A DNA stretch of 64,000 nt, taken from positions 1,205,932 through 1,269,931 of the forward strand of contig KE546968.1 of the NCBI GenBank assembly GCA_000442125.1, written 5' to 3'. The stretch's first letter is position 1; each line of letters begins with the position of its first letter. The notes under the pieces are model-generated. The model did no database searches. It was not told the DNA's origin and was given only the letters and a program-made list of their open reading frames with translations. The stretch is from Opeltia flavorubescens (taxonomy: Eukaryota > Ascomycota > Lecanoromycetes > Teloschistales > Teloschistaceae). The translations under genes and the position numbers were made by a program. Below, piece by piece: positions 1 through 12,974 of this stretch.

Positions 1-1673
1 CGAAGACTACGGGTAGCGTGATCAGTCAGATTAGCGATGGTCAAGTCCAAGTTCCCAAGAGCACAAGCAGCGCTGTCAGTCAGATCAGCGACGGTCAAAT
101 TCAAGCACCGGCATCGTCCCACTCAGTCACCAAGAGTGCAATCACGAAAGGTATCCCGCTCTCGACTTCCACTGCGAGCCATGCCGTGATTCAGATCACC
201 GATGGTCAGGTGCAGGCCCCCGCATCCAAATCATCTACTATCCCCATCAGCCAGATCACCGACGGTCAGATACAGGCGCCTGTCTCTGCGCCGACGGCTG
301 CTCCTATCAGTCAAATCACTGATAGCCAAGTTCAAGCTCCAGTATCGAAACCTCCCGTCGCTCATATCAGCCAGGTCAGCGATAGCCAGATCCATGGTCC
401 AGCATCCAAGTCTACCATGATTCCAGTCTCTCAAACCACTGATGGTCAAGTTCAGGCTCCAGTAGCAAAGCCCACTATCATGCCCATTAGCCAGGTCACC
501 GCCAGCCAGATCCAAGCATCAGTGTCGAAATCCATCGTTACCCCTATCCGCCAAATTACTGACGGTCAGATTCAAGCTCCGGCATCTAAATCTACCCTGA
601 CCCCAATCTCCCAAATCACTGATGGTCAAGTTCAAGCTGCGGTATCAATATCTACCGTCGCTCCTATTAGCCAAGTCACCGACGGCCAGGTCAAAGCTCC
701 CGTTCCTACACCTAGTATTTCCCCCATTAGTCAAATCAGCGACGGCCAGGTTCAAGCGCCAGGCTCTACCGTAACTCCAATCTCCCAAATAACAGATGGC
801 CAGGTTCAAACTCCGGTTTCCACACCTACTGTGAAGCCGGTCAGTCAAATCACAGATGGCCAAATCCAGGCCCCGATCTCCTCAAGTCCTACCTCATTGG
901 CCCCTTCCACCATGACTCCAGTCAGTCAAATCAGTGACGGCCAAGTGCAAGCGCCAAGTTCCATGGCGACTATGATCTCTCCTATCACTAATGCTCCAGT
1001 TCAAACTCTTGGATCCACGCCTGCTGCAACCCCAGTCAGCCAAATCACAGACGGCCAAATCCAGGCCCCAGTCTCCTCAAGTCCCACCTCATTCGTCCAT
1101 TCCACCGTGACTCCAGTCAGTCAAATCACGGATGGCCAAATCCAAGCGCCGGGCTCTACCGTCAATCCAGTTTCCCAAATTACAGATGGCCAGATCCAGG
1201 GCCCAGTCTCCTCAGCCGCCACCTCAGTCCTTCCTTCCACTGCAACCCCGGTCAGTCAAATTACAGATGGCCAGGTTCAAGCACCTGGGGCTACGACAAC
1301 TCCGGTCTCTCAAATCACAGACGGCCAAGTCCAAGTTGCCCCCACACCTTCGCCCGAGACGCCTGCGCCAGCACCCCCAGCCCCAGTGACAGTCACCCAA
1401 GCCGCACCTCCACCACCTCCTCCTGCTCCTCCTGCTCCTCCCGCTCCTCCAGCCTACACCGAGACACAGACCTCGTACGTTGCTCCAAGCCCTAGCCCAA
1501 GCCCAAGCTACAGCTCCTCCGCCTCGAGCACGATGACCGATACCACTGCGCCAACCGTCCCACCAGGAACGCAAGTGGAGTCAATGAAGAGTGCAGCGAA
1601 GAGCGAGAAGAGGAGCTCGAAAGGTGAGAGGAGTCTGTTCGCTATACTGGCAGCGATTGCATTCCTCCTTTGA
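1..1673 (+). CDS. PIR-repeat cell wall protein with GPI-like tail (5' partial)
   Basis: The reading frame is open at the left edge, so the signal peptide and true start lie outside the window. The visible 551 residues hold about 21 copies of a roughly 18-20 residue unit built on [11 protein letters not shown]. This is the PIR repeat, whose glutamine is known in yeast Pir proteins to form an alkali-labile ester with beta-1,3-glucan. After the repeats comes a proline run ([15 protein letters not shown]), a Ser/Thr-rich stretch, and a basic segment followed by the hydrophobic end [12 protein letters not shown], which resembles a short GPI-attachment signal. No cysteine is present, whereas classical Pir proteins end in a four-cysteine domain. 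Spacing between units varies and a few units have drifted (for example [10 protein letters not shown]), so this is an old array. Likely role: structural wall protein. The repeat is certain; the GPI call is inference from a short tail. Confidence 0.85.
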   Translation, partial: KTTGSVISQISDGQVQVPKSTSSAVSQISDGQIQAPASSHSVTKSAITKGIPLSTSTASHAVIQITDGQVQAPASKSSTIPISQITDGQIQAPVSAPTAAPISQITDSQVQAPVSKPPVAHISQVSDSQIHGPASKSTMIPVSQTTDGQVQAPVAKPTIMPISQVTASQIQASVSKSIVTPIRQITDGQIQAPASKSTLTPISQITDGQVQAAVSISTVAPISQVTDGQVKAPVPTPSISPISQISDGQVQAPGSTVTPISQITDGQVQTPVSTPTVKPVSQITDGQIQAPISSSPTSLAPSTMTPVSQISDGQVQAPSSMATMISPITNAPVQTLGSTPAATPVSQITDGQIQAPVSSSPTSFVHSTVTPVSQITDGQIQAPGSTVNPVSQITDGQIQGPVSSAATSVLPSTATPVSQITDGQVQAPGATTTPVSQITDGQVQVAPTPSPETPAPAPPAPVTVTQAAPPPPPPAPPAPPAPPAYTETQTSYVAPSPSPSPSYSSSASSTMTDTTAPTVPPGTQVESMKSAAKSEKRSSKGERSLFAILAAIAFLL

Positions 1674-2214
1674 AGTTGGTAAGTCATGGGTGAGAAATGA
1701 GGTAAGAGAAGAACAAGAGCGTGGAGAAATTGATCGCCACGAGAAAAACAAGAATCATTTAGGGAGGGTGGACGGGACAATTATAATACTAATTCTTGGA
1801 TTTTATTTGTGCGTTTTGGTTCTGCTATCTCTGCTCTCGTGAAGAGGGAAGCAGGGGAGCAATGCGAGTTTGCAAGCTTTTGTATATCTATTTGATTTGG
1901 TATCTTTTGGTTAAGAAGGCTTTTGCTCTATCACTCTTTATTATGTTGACTCGACCTGACCTTTAGATGCATCTCCAAAAGCGCTCGCGCCTTGATCTTC
2001 GGAGACTAGGAAATCGAGTGTTTTGGCATACGATGCGTGGCTTGGGGATTTTGGCAACGCAAATCGTTCTTGTTCTGTTAGCCAAATTTAGCAATATAAT
2101 AGACGATAGTAACGAAAGCATCATGAGTTTTTGCATGCATATCTTAGGCCTGCAGTATCTCATATAATGTTGGTTCTATAGAATCGAACTTGTGACGCTA
2201 CGCCATAAACTTAT
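1674..2214. other. Intergenic, tail-to-tail, no gene seen
   Basis: This stretch separates the PIR protein stop from the NOP53 stop, so it should hold both 3' untranslated regions. Short open frames of about 66 codons on either strand have no recognisable content. I see no RNA gene or repeat. Confidence 0.6.
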
Positions 2215-3635
2215 CTAGACCTCCCCCGGTACCCTGAAATCCTTGTACGTCCACTTCTCCGTCATCGCTCTCCTCTTCTTCTTCGGCTGCGAGATCGGCT
2301 TCCTAGTTTCGATCTTGCCACGAAGCATTATGTTGCGGAATCGTTCGCTCAAAGCATTACCTTCTGGTTTCAGGAGTCGGAGGGAGTCGCGGAGTTCTTC
2401 TGGCAAGACGAGTTCCAAAGGAGGTTGTGGAAGGCTGGAGAGAAGGTTTAGTCAATGCTAGAAATAATGATGGAGGTGAGGTTGAGGATGACATACTTAT
2501 GTTTGCCGAGCTTCCTTCGTCGGAGGGTTTGATCATCGGTATCTCCACTCTCACTATCATCACTCTTCTCCTTAATGGCAGCAGTACCGGCTTTTGTCTC
2601 CTTCTCCATCTGTTTCACAATGCTCTCTACCTGTTTTTCCTGCTTTTCCTTCTTCTTAATCAGTGCCGTACATTTCGCCTGCCTTTCCGCTTCCTTCCTC
2701 CTTTTGACCTTGTTCCTCTCCGCCGGCGTTTTCCGCTCTGGTCTCTTCTTCTTCAGCCATTCCGCCACTTCAGCTTCGCTTTCAAAGCCCTCCCATGCGC
2801 TCTCGTCTTCTGTCTTGTAATCATCGTTCTCCTTCTGAAGTTGCGCGGCAGCGATGAGAGCTTGCTTTTCTTCTTCGGCGGCAGCCTCAGCGAGACGTTT
2901 GCGCTCGGCGGCAACTTCGGCGGCGCCGGCCGAATTGAGTAGGGCGTCCCAATCTTGGAAGACTGGGTTGTAACTTATGCCCGGCTTGGGCTTAGGGACA
3001 GCGGGAAGGGATGAGGCATTTGCGAGAAGAGATATTGGGGGCTTCCGGAGGGTTGCAGGGGTCTTGATTGGCTTCGGTCGGTCGAGATACGATGTTTGAC
3101 CATCATTTTCGTCTGCACTTCCTGGTACTACCGCCCAGGGATCATGAGAGGGGGCATCATCTGTTTGTACGACGTCCTTGGGTACTGATTCTCCACCAAA
3201 GGCGATCTTTCGTAATCGATCGTATTCACGAAGGCTAACGCCATTGCCTTTTCGTCTTTTGCTGCTTGGCTCAATGACGCCATCTGTAACTCCTAATCTC
3301 TTATGGGTGGAAACCCCTGGAATGGCAGAACGAGCCGCGAGGATTTCGTCTGCTTTCAAATGTTTGCTGCTTTTATGGGATTTCCTGATTGCGGCTGATC
3401 CTGTAGTATCGATGGTGAAGAGAGTCTCGGAGGATTTTTCGGCGACAATACCTCTGCGATTGTGTTAGCAGAGCTAGAGACTGGGTTAGCGGTTATTGTA
3501 CCCCTTGATCACCTCCTCTCTGACACCCTCGAGCCCTTTTTGGATTTCTGATACGTCGACGTTTTTCCTCCAAGCTTTCTTCCCTTTCCTAGACGGCTGC
3601 TTATGCTGCTGAGGCGCACCCACAGAGAGCGACAT
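2215..3635 (-). CDS. nop53: 60S ribosome biogenesis protein NOP53
   Basis: Model: complement of exons 2215-2434, 2497-3453 and 3502-3635, 436 residues. NOP53 is a nucleolar factor that joins late pre-60S particles and recruits the exosome helicase Mtr4 during ITS2 removal. The N-terminus MSLSVGAPQQHKQPSRKGKK with the following KAWRKN is the family's typical start. The middle is Lys/Glu-rich and probably coiled. The last exon carries the conserved end PEELRDSLRLLKPEGN and WTYKDF. Intron 2 uses donor GTATGT and a gactaaac branch. An earlier acceptor at 2458 would put a stop in frame, so the acceptor at 2435 was chosen. The start lies 256 bp from the YPT6 start on the other strand. Confidence 0.93.
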
Positions 3636-3891
3636 GACAAGTTCTATTCCTGTTAAGCAGACGGGATTTCCACGATTCTCAAAGTCGAGCGTTCAACATG
3701 TGCGAGTTTGATTTCTTGTTATCGATTAGCTTTTGAGATGTAAACTCCGACAGAATCTCCGGTGCCGAGGCGCTAAATTTCTGAGAGAGTCCCTGAAAGC
3801 TTGTCAGAAACATTTCCATTGTGTTCCCAAAGCGTTCAACTTCGGAACTCCCTTCATCCATACTTCATAACCGTCTCTACGGTCCGTAAAC
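3636..3891. promoter_or_regulatory. Divergent promoter, NOP53 / YPT6
   Basis: These 256 bp separate the two opposing start codons and must contain both promoters. A 60-codon minus-strand frame inside it (3679-3861) has no family I recognise and ends only 30 bp from the YPT6 start. I treat it as a chance frame. Confidence 0.55.
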
Positions 3892-4746
<855 letters not shown>

Positions 4747-5215
4747 GAATCAATACTTTTGCGGTGCGGCCTGGAGCGAAGAATGTATTTCAACGCATTT
4801 TGGTGGTCGTCATGGGGTCAAAGGTCTACATGCATTGGCTTGGTGAGCATAACATTAGCAGGGCGTTTGGGGAGGTAGATTCGTCTGGGCTAGGCGCGGA
4901 AGCTGTACAGTACAGTCAGTGTATAATAATCATTTACGTGGTTGCTGATACAGCATGCGATCCGAACCCGGAGTGATTACTGCTTGTATTAGTTGAGTTT
5001 GAGGTATTGACTAGCACGGTGTGGTGTGTGCACGATGGCAAAGATATCCTGCTGAAAGCGCTATTGAAGGATAATTGGGATGTACGATTCGTAATGAAGA
5101 CCAAGACAAAAGACGCCATGCCATCTAGCTCAAGCCTACAGCACCGAATATACAAAAGAGGTCTCGCGGATATCTACGGTTGCATTCTCACACAAGGTGA
5201 TAATACCGCGGAGCA
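4747..5215. other. Intergenic, tail-to-tail, no gene seen
   Basis: This is the 3' flank of YPT6 and KEI1. Short open frames are present, but no conserved motif or RNA gene is recognisable. Confidence 0.6.
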
Positions 5216-6295
5216 TCACCTGCCCTCCGTAGCATCTTGCACTCGCAGATATTGCCCGGCCTGCAAAGGAGGTATAACAGGTGGTGGTCCAGTCCCTGAA
5301 CGTCGCCGTCGCTCTCTTTCCACCACACCTGGCACAGGAGACATCCCTTCTTCCCTTCTCCTAAAACTTTGCGCATTGTTCATCCATTCCGCATCGCCTT
5401 CTTCGCTTCCCAACCAGTAAGTCTTTCCTAATCTAATCATCAATCTCCCCAGTCTTCCCTTCCAGCCCTTTCCTTCTGGCAGATGAGGCTCAAAAGGGTT
5501 CTCAGCCATAGAAGCATTTTTGCTGCCCGTGTGTAATGCGGTGTTGGATCTTGACATTGCGGCTATGTGCTGTCGTAACACAAGCCGGGCGTAGCTCATG
5601 ACGACGAGAACGAAGTAGGCGCGTACGGCCCAGAGAGCACAGATAGTGAAAATACTGCTCATGCTCTCCGGCTGCAAAACACCGTGGCCGAGGGAAGGTC
5701 CGGACGCCGTGGTAGAAAACCCGGGATGGCCGACAGCGACCGCTTGATCGCCGGGCGACACACCTTGATCTGGGGCAACCGCTACGTCGACACGGCTAAC
5801 GTTGTATTGTGGACTCGTAAACCCTGCTGTGTCATCGATTGTCGATCCGCCGGCGCCGGGAGCCTTATCGCCGCTAGCATCGCTATGGTGCTGAGAGACG
5901 ACGAGGAACCAGGTTATAGCAAAGGCAGCCGTGTATGCGGCATTTATCACACTGTCGAGGATGTAGAAACAGGCGAGCGCTAAGCAGTGGAACGGTGATT
6001 GCGACCGGATATGGGAAGCGAGAAGGACGGTGATGACAAGGGCGATCAGGGAGTAGATGTACATGGAGAGCTGTAAGGAAGAAAGGTGAAGTCCAGTAAG
6101 GAGGGCGAGGAGACCATATATGCCGGAGACTTTATTGAAGAGGATTGAGAGAGTGATGAGCTCGGTGCCTGTCCGAAGGGACATCAGGTAGAGGAATGTC
6201 TAGATATAGTCAGTCAATATGAGCGTACCACGAGTGCCAGGAGAATGGCAGACTTGCGGCCGCGGAATGCGGACAAAGCGGGCTGTAAAACCCAT
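5216..6295 (-). CDS. kei1: Inositol phosphorylceramide synthase regulatory subunit KEI1
   Basis: Model: complement of 5216-6199 and 6254-6295, 341 residues. KEI1 is the essential Golgi membrane partner of Aur1, the enzyme that moves phosphoinositol from phosphatidylinositol onto ceramide. The first exon encodes MGFTARFVRIPRPQ. A 54-nt intron joins it to TFLYLMSLRTGTELITLSIL, giving the family's RIPRP...FLxLMSLRTG entry into the first membrane segment. Several further hydrophobic segments follow (near residues 40-70, 75-110 and 195-225), then a soluble tail with GKGWKGRLGRLMIRLGKTYW and a basic, proline-rich end. A shorter 29-nt intron using an inner donor is possible on paper but too short. 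The start is 365 bp from the divergent SnoaL-like gene. Confidence 0.9.
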
Positions 6296-6660
6296 GTTGA
6301 TCTTAATATCTGTCACCGACGAGGTATGTATCGGTCTACCATGAACCGAAATGCTGTATGAGCGTGTCTATAAATCAAATTCAGCGGAGGGAGGGCTGAT
6401 GAAATAGGTGAGGCGGTGACGGGAGGCTGACGGAAGAGAGGAAACATGAAGATCCTTGCCAGCCCGGTCTTGGCCGTTAAATCGTCATTTTGCATCGACG
6501 CCGACATGACTGGCTTGCTATGTACATACAATGCTATTATGCATTTGTCTTTCGTGAAACCATCTGAATTAGCTTGAGCAGTACTAAGAGAGGTCGACAG
6601 GATATCTAGCACACCAGGACACAGGATCCCACTAGGGGCTTCCACCTCAAGAGCTGCCGT
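6296..6660. promoter_or_regulatory. Divergent promoter, KEI1 / SnoaL-like gene
   Basis: These 365 bp lie between two opposing start codons. An open minus-strand frame of 110 codons (6313-6645) shows no recognisable domain and covers the whole promoter, so I do not call it a gene. Confidence 0.5.
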
Positions 6661-7101
6661 ATGGCATCAAGATCCTCCCTGTCGCAGACAGCCCAGGCTG
6701 TGATATCCGCGTATAATAGTTGGGATATACAGCGTATCATGCATGTCAGAGCCTCCGACTGCATGAATTACATACAACCCCAATCCTTGGGTCTAAAGCC
6801 GATGAACAATGAAGAATATTCATTGTTCTTCACCCCCTCAATGGAAGCATTCGAGGGTTTCAGTCTGACAGTCCACGATACCGTCGTCGACGAAACCGAT
6901 CGTAAAGTCGCCATGCACGTCACAAGCACAGCATCTACCTCTATTGGCGAGTACCATAACGAGTACAGACTCACTCTTCATATGACCGAAGATGGCCAAA
7001 AGATCGATAAATTCGAGGAGTTCGTCGACAGCAAATACAGCGCAGATTTTATGCCCCGAGTGCGGAATTTTCTGGCCCAGTCGAAGAAAGCGAACATATG
7101 A
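6661..7101 (+). CDS. Small SnoaL-like / NTF2-fold protein
   Basis: An intronless gene of 146 residues starting MASRSSLSQTAQAVISAYNS. The helix-plus-sheet pattern fits the NTF2/SnoaL-like fold: an N-terminal helix with AYNSWD, then RASDCMNYIQP, a central strand KVAMHVTSTAST, and the closing strands EYRLTLHMTEDGQKIDKFEEFVDS. Proteins of this type are common in filamentous fungi and are often annotated as SnoaL-like domain proteins. Their substrates are mostly unknown, and members range from polyketide cyclases to non-enzymatic scaffolds. No catalytic assignment can be made here. No signal peptide is present, so it is probably cytosolic. It may share a promoter with KEI1, but nothing ties the two in function. 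Confidence 0.75.
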   Translation: MASRSSLSQTAQAVISAYNSWDIQRIMHVRASDCMNYIQPQSLGLKPMNNEEYSLFFTPSMEAFEGFSLTVHDTVVDETDRKVAMHVTSTASTSIGEYHNEYRLTLHMTEDGQKIDKFEEFVDSKYSADFMPRVRNFLAQSKKANI

Positions 7102-8402
7102 TCTGATTTAAATTTACACTATGGATTGCTGCCCTCAGATATCATTATTGTGAAAGATTTCAACATGTCTGCGTCGCTCCAAGAGCGATACTGTATTGTT
7201 CAGAGCAGTCATGACCAATGACGACTTACTGGACAATTTTCGCTGTTGCTCTTCTCTTCATTTCGATGAATATAAAGCAAAGTGGCCATAGCGATTCTAT
7301 AGTTCACATGCTCTAAATCTGTAGATATAGAAATCGAACCGAAAGGTCAATGATTAAATTTGCCTAAAGTTATAAAACTACCTTGCATATTGGTAGTGGT
7401 TACTTTCACTCACAAACCTTAGCTAAGCATCAAGTATTGGATTCTCAATTTCAGCTTTCACCGCTCTCATCTCTTCAATTGATCTGACCAAGAATCTGTG
7501 TCAGCAGTCGACGATCAGATTCCCCTGTCAATACCTATTATCTGTACCCTTCGCCTAGCCAGGAAAGGTTATGTCTATGCTTTACGCCCCGGGCTGAAGC
7601 ATAACGCAATTGCATGTAGAACCAAATCTGAATATTGATCACCAGGGAAAAAAACGGAAAGCCAAAACCTGCACCGGTAAGTGGAAGCCGAGTGGTGGAC
7701 ACAATGATGTGATGAGTATTGAGAACCCAAAGGATCCGAGGAACTTAGGACCGGTATCTCGATACTTGTCATAATGCATCATTCAGTATAATAGTCAGTT
7801 GCATAGAGTAAAGTTCTTGCAAGAAGGTTATTCTTATTGTCTTTTCATCTCTTCGAAGATCCGCAATAAACTCGAATGGCACGTTCAATGCCCGATACAT
7901 CAGATTGTTACTCGAATATTCGCAACTATGCATGACAAGATAACAAAGAACATAACATTTCCACAAAATTACTGAAGACTCAGGCAAGGCGTTGGGTGCG
8001 ATGAGTATAATGAACCGTCATTTCGTGTCGCGTACTTTCAAAAGGGATAAAATATTGACAATATATTTCGTAGCATCCAGTACAAATGCAATGATGATTC
8101 ATAGTAGCATACTCAGTTAGGATCATAAAGTTGATCGGTCAATTGCATGTATCTAACACAATCTGTGGTAATTTTGACGATTGTCGTCTACTCTAATCTC
8201 GTTGCCTTCAGATACGCGCTAGACCATTTTAGGAACGCCAAATCGAGAAGCTTTGAACTTCACTTCATCCAACAGGAGTCACTGCAGACCAACCATCACA
8301 CAAGAAGGCGCAATAGCCTGATGCTCGCCTGAATTAATTCCATCGGCGATATCTTCACGACGACCACAACTACCATCAAATCGCAGAACCCTTACACTAC
8401 GT
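7102..8402. other. Gene-free 1.3-kb interval
   Basis: AT-leaning sequence with many stops in all frames. It holds the 3' flank of the SnoaL-like gene and the promoter of the large disordered protein. An exact GCGATGAG (PAC-like) octamer lies at 7998-8005, about 400 bp before the downstream start. No RNA gene or repeat was recognised. Confidence 0.55.
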
Positions 8403-11400
8403 ATGTCATCTATCGAAAATGATCACGAGCGCGAAACAGCCGAAGTGTCGGCCGATCAGACAGCCATAGACGGCAGCGTGGGTTCAGATACCGATACCAG
8501 CAGACCTTTGACTTCAGATCCTGCGAGCAAATATCAACCAGAAGGCCATCATCATGCACGCTCCAATTCGATCAAGAAACCTGCCACCTTCAAGGCCGTC
8601 TCTGTCACCAAGAACTTCCTAGCAAAGGCCGGAACCACTGCAGCCCCAGCAGTCAAGGGCACAGGCGATAGTGGTATATCTCTCCCAAATCATGATGCAC
8701 TGTCCAAAATCGGTTGACGACAGTAATAGCTTTACTCTCCAGTCCTAACCCGGTCAATAATGCTTCTTCCGTACCTCGGCCCCGGTTGGTCGCCAAGTCC
8801 GCCAGCGGACACCAAGCCTCCACTCCCAAGAACTCAGGGTCAAAATACAAGAACGGCGGAGCATCAGGACCAGATCCACTACAAGTATGGAACAGAAATA
8901 GAGGTAAATAGCTAAGCATCTTCCGGGCGGACATTCACTGATTCGCCCCTTCAGCTGCCCCCGCGACGACACCCAAGCATTTCACGGACGAAGAGCTCAA
9001 ACAGCAATATGGTATACATCTTGCGACCCGGCTACAGGCCGATGGTGATGGGAAGGAGGCCAAATGGGCTGACATCGATGATGATGAGGATGACTGGGCA
9101 CCCGACACTATTGAGTGGAACGACGGCACAAAGATCACCCTCGCGGAGAGCAATGCTGCTGCCGCTCTTGCCGAAGAACGAGCTGCTGCTCAGGCCCTCA
9201 AGGAAAAGCAAGAGGCGGAGGCCAAAGCTAAAGCCGCCCAGCCAAAACCCGCCACATCCGTAGGTCCCAATGCTACTGTCCTCAAACTCGGTCAAGCCGG
9301 CCAGCCAAAAGCAGGCTTGGTCTTGAAAGCACCTACGGAAAAGCCCACTTTGGTGGCAAAACCTGCAGCTCCAGCGCCGGTAAAGTCACCATGGGCATCG
9401 ATACCGGCCGTCGACCGGGTGCCTCCAGTGCCAATAAATCCTCCAACCGAAGCGCTGCAGCAAAGATCCCAGCAGACCGAGCAACAAAGAACGGACATCA
9501 TGTCACCCCCCGCGCTACCGGCGATGGAAATTGCGGCGGATTCTTTCAGCCGAACCCGAAGAGATTCCCCCAATGCTCCACCCGGACAGCTCTTCAATTC
9601 TCAATCTGGACAATACGAACCCGTCAGTACTGGCCGCCGTGGCTCTGTGCGGAAGGATCAAAACTTCAGACCTCCTGCTGTACTCCAGCGACCCTCACAG
9701 TCAGATCCGCGGAAGCCGGCTGAGCCATCAGCAGCTTTCCAGTCGAACCGAGCTACAGGTCCACCGGAAATTGGCATCTGGACTAGGCGTGGATCTTCCA
9801 ATGTCAGTGGAGATAGTGGAGCTCTAAACCGAAAGGCCTCGATGAATAGAGGAGCAGAGTTCCCTCGAATGCCTGATGAGATCTTGCAGCAAAGAAGAGA
9901 TTCACAGCCGTTTCGCTCACCTGGACTATCAAACCCACAGCAACTGGGTGATACTGGCTCGGCCGGTGCATCGCCTCAGCAACAGAAGGCTTCGCCCCTT
10001 GGACCGCCAGCAATTCCCCGTGCAAATGAGAATAAAGAAGTCGAACGAGACATGGCGATGGAGAGGGAAGCGCAACGGAAGGTCATGCTTGAGAAACGAG
10101 AAATGGCGATCAAGCGTCGAGCTGAAGAGGAAGCGAAGGAGCTTGCAGAGAAGAAAGAACGCATAAGAATCAAGATGGAGCAACTTGGATTAGATCCCAT
10201 CGTCGACAAAAGCAGTACAAAGACGCCAGCTCCGGCGATCAAGAAGGTCGAAGTTGAAAGTCAGCCGGCATTGAACGAGGCTGAGAAGGTTGATCAGGAA
10301 GGACCAAAGCCCGTGAGAGCACCGGTAGTGGAAACTGGTGTAATAGTTCCCAGCGCCCGTTCGCCCCCAAAACCACCAGTGCCAGATGCATCAGGAGAAC
10401 CTAAGCAATACGGCATGATGAAGGTTCATGGTCAACCTCTGGCCAATGGCATTGCGGACCACGAAGTGGCCCGTGATATCCCGGATAAGAACAAACAACC
10501 AGCACCGACTTCTGGGGTAGCCCCTGACAATAGTCAATTGACAGATCATGTGGCCAAAGCTCCTATTGAGCCGTCAATGGTCAATGGAGACGTGGCTGTG
10601 AAGCTACCAGACACACAAACTGTCAAACTCCCTGATCAGCGTACCTATCAACCTCAACCTTTACGACAGCAGCCGTGGGCAACGCTTCCCGCTAACGAGG
10701 ACCCTTACAAAAGCTGGAATGGCGCTAGCATGACGACTCATTCGACTAGTGGTGGTAACTTATGGGGCCCGCCTACTAACCGGAGAGCTCTTGGAAATGG
10801 CACATTTGATCAGAGCGTCCAGAGACCTCAGTCAAGGCAAACTCCGTATCAAGAAAATTTCAAGTCACCCGCGCCTCAGCCGATAGGACCTCCCAGGTCA
10901 GCGCAGCGGCCTCGTCATTCATCAGAACACGTTCGAGCACCCGAGATCACGTCGATTCCTCCTATTGAGGATATGCAAACAGTTCCATCGTTCCCGTCGG
11001 CTGACTCTGCTTCGAAGCCTGCAACAAGCGGACCTGTTGTGAGCACCCAAGCTCTAAATACCCAGACTATGCAGACGCCATCTCAATCACTTGGCGCGGC
11101 ACCATCCCTGCCAGCTACCATTTCTCAGCGTCGCGTGAATGGCGACGATAGTATTAAATCGGCTTTGGCTGCATGGGGAGATTTCCAGCTCACAGATGCA
11201 CGTGAGAAAGAGGAGAGACGTCGTCAGAACGCACAGAAAGAAGCTGCAAGGCTCGCTGAAGAAGCTCGCACTGGTATTCGCCATACGCCTCAGCTCGCTC
11301 CCATGCAGGAGACCTGGCGTCAAATAACAGATCAGGCTGGCCAGCGAGAGACCGTTGGCGTTAGCAAGCGTCAAACACACCAGCAGACTCAACAGACACA

Positions 11401-12776
11401 ACAGGTAAATGGTGATCTAAGAGTACAGCCATTCGCTGTAGAACCCAGTGCCATACCTTCAATCACCGTGGCGCGGAACTCGCGGTTTTTCCCTGCACAC
11501 GGGCAGCAGGGTCTTCAAGGCTTCAATCCACGCGCCGTGAGTCTCCCAATCGGCTTCTTTAGACAGCCATCGCCTCCACCTCCAGATACTGCAAGCCATC
11601 CCGTGTTTGCCGGCGAGGGTCGCCCTCTCGTCAATCTTCCCATGTCAAAGCCGAGGCCAACCGTTCGCTTGCCGCCATCTACTCCAACTCCGGCCCAGTC
11701 ACCGGTGCCAGCACCGGTCACTGTGGTGCCTCTACGAGCCATATCACAGCCTTTGGTCAACAATCCTAGCTGGCAGGATCGATTCAATGGCCTGCTCGGT
11801 GTCAGCAAGAAGCCTTCACCAGAGAGAAGGCCGGCACAACTTGTTGATATCTCCGCCTCAACGAAAGTACCGCTTGATCTTCCCATCACCATCACATCAG
11901 CGTCTGTATCCCTACCGCCTGCGAAAGAAGATTTAGCAGCTGCCAAGGAAGCTAGCAAAGTAACATCCAAAGACGTGGAAGACGAAGAGGAGCTTTTTGA
12001 AGATCGAGGGTTTGGCTCCGTTCCACAAGTTTCTCTTCCGGCTAAGGCACCCGATGGTGTCGGCTTCGTCACAGCGACAAAGCCAAAGCGCCAGACCCGT
12101 ACTCTTAAGCCAGTCGAGTCTGAATCGAAGCGTGTTTTTGAGCCAGACCCAAGAGAGAACTATGTGGGTGAGGGGTTGCTGATATATATATACTTGCCCG
12201 GTTTGGAGAGGAGATCCAAGATGCTGCCACGTGCAAAGGGCCAGGGTGGAAGCCAGCTCAGCAGTCAAAACGGCAATCAGCGTCAGCAGCGACACGTGTC
12301 GAACAACTCAAAGCCAGGGCGAGGTCCTCCAAAGTCTAGGGAGAGCTCTGGTCATTACAGCGGCAACAAATACCCTCAGGCTGGACCGCCGAGAAACGTC
12401 AGTCAGACGACTACCAGCAACTCGCCGAGAAATTACCAGGGGAGCCAACGAGAATCCAAGTCCAATTGGTTCTACAATAGCGCAAACTTACAGAGTAAGT
12501 CTAGTGTGCTGGTTTGAGGAGGCTAAGGACCTCCGGTATCTACAAGAATCATTTTCAGGCAGTGGCAGCAGTAGGAAAGAGACTCGGGTTCTTATACGAG
12601 CATACAACACTCGTCCATTCATCAATCACCGTGCGTATCAAGCGCAGTGTGGGAGCGTTCGCGAAGGTGGAGGGAAGACAGGCGCTTGTTTGCTGTTGGC
12701 TTTTCTTCCAAGATCAGGCTTCTATTCCATACATCACGCACCTCACACACGCACCTGCTGTAGGCTACTTCATTGA
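8403..12776 (+). CDS. Large disordered Pro/Gln/Ser-rich protein, function unknown
   Basis: Model: exons 8403-8673, 8724-8903, 8955-12163, 12221-12494 and 12559-12776, 1383 residues. The first three exons are firm; the last two junctions are less sure. I do not recognise the family. Most of the chain is low complexity, rich in Pro, Ser, Gln, Ala and Arg. One compact island stands out at about residues 158-210: KHFTDEELKQQYG followed by KWADIDDDEDDWAPDTIEW and NDGTK. It looks like a conserved acidic-aromatic binding motif. Charged Glu/Arg/Lys helices, likely coiled coils, lie near 508-560 and 880-925. The C-terminus before the last exon is Gln/Asn/Arg/Gly-rich (RAKGQGGSQLSSQNGNQRQQ), as in RNA-binding scaffold proteins. 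Gene end: a strong donor GTAAGT at 12495 supports one more exon, but its translation is unremarkable. An RNA-granule or translation scaffold is possible; this is inference only. Confidence 0.7.
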
Positions 12777-12974
12777 GGATAGAGTACTAGCAGGTATTTC
12801 CTTAAGTCTAGTTGTAATTCTGAAGAATGCATTTTTAATCGATCCTATATCTCAAGGTTTACATATCTGCTTATAAGTAAGAATATGCCGCCAACACCAC
12901 GCTCAACGCTAGACGACTGACAGCAATGGAAAAGTAGAAAAACATGACCGTAAGTGACAATTTCTGGCTAACCA

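Noticed and set aside
231-1574. Several antisense and alternate-frame open frames across the PIR gene
   Set aside because: They mirror the tandem repeat in other frames; the PIR frame alone carries conserved meaning.
3679-3861. 60-residue minus-strand open frame between NOP53 and YPT6
   Set aside because: It has an ATG and fairly even composition, but no recognised family, and its start is only 30 bp from the YPT6 start within a short shared promoter.
6313-6645. 110-residue minus-strand frame upstream of the SnoaL-like gene
   Set aside because: It covers the whole divergent promoter, lacks motifs, and no splice extension gives a known protein.
12514-12876. Alternative C-terminal frame for the large disordered protein
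   Set aside because: It is longer than the chosen one but out of phase with the strong donor at 12495, and its hydrophobic content does not match the protein.
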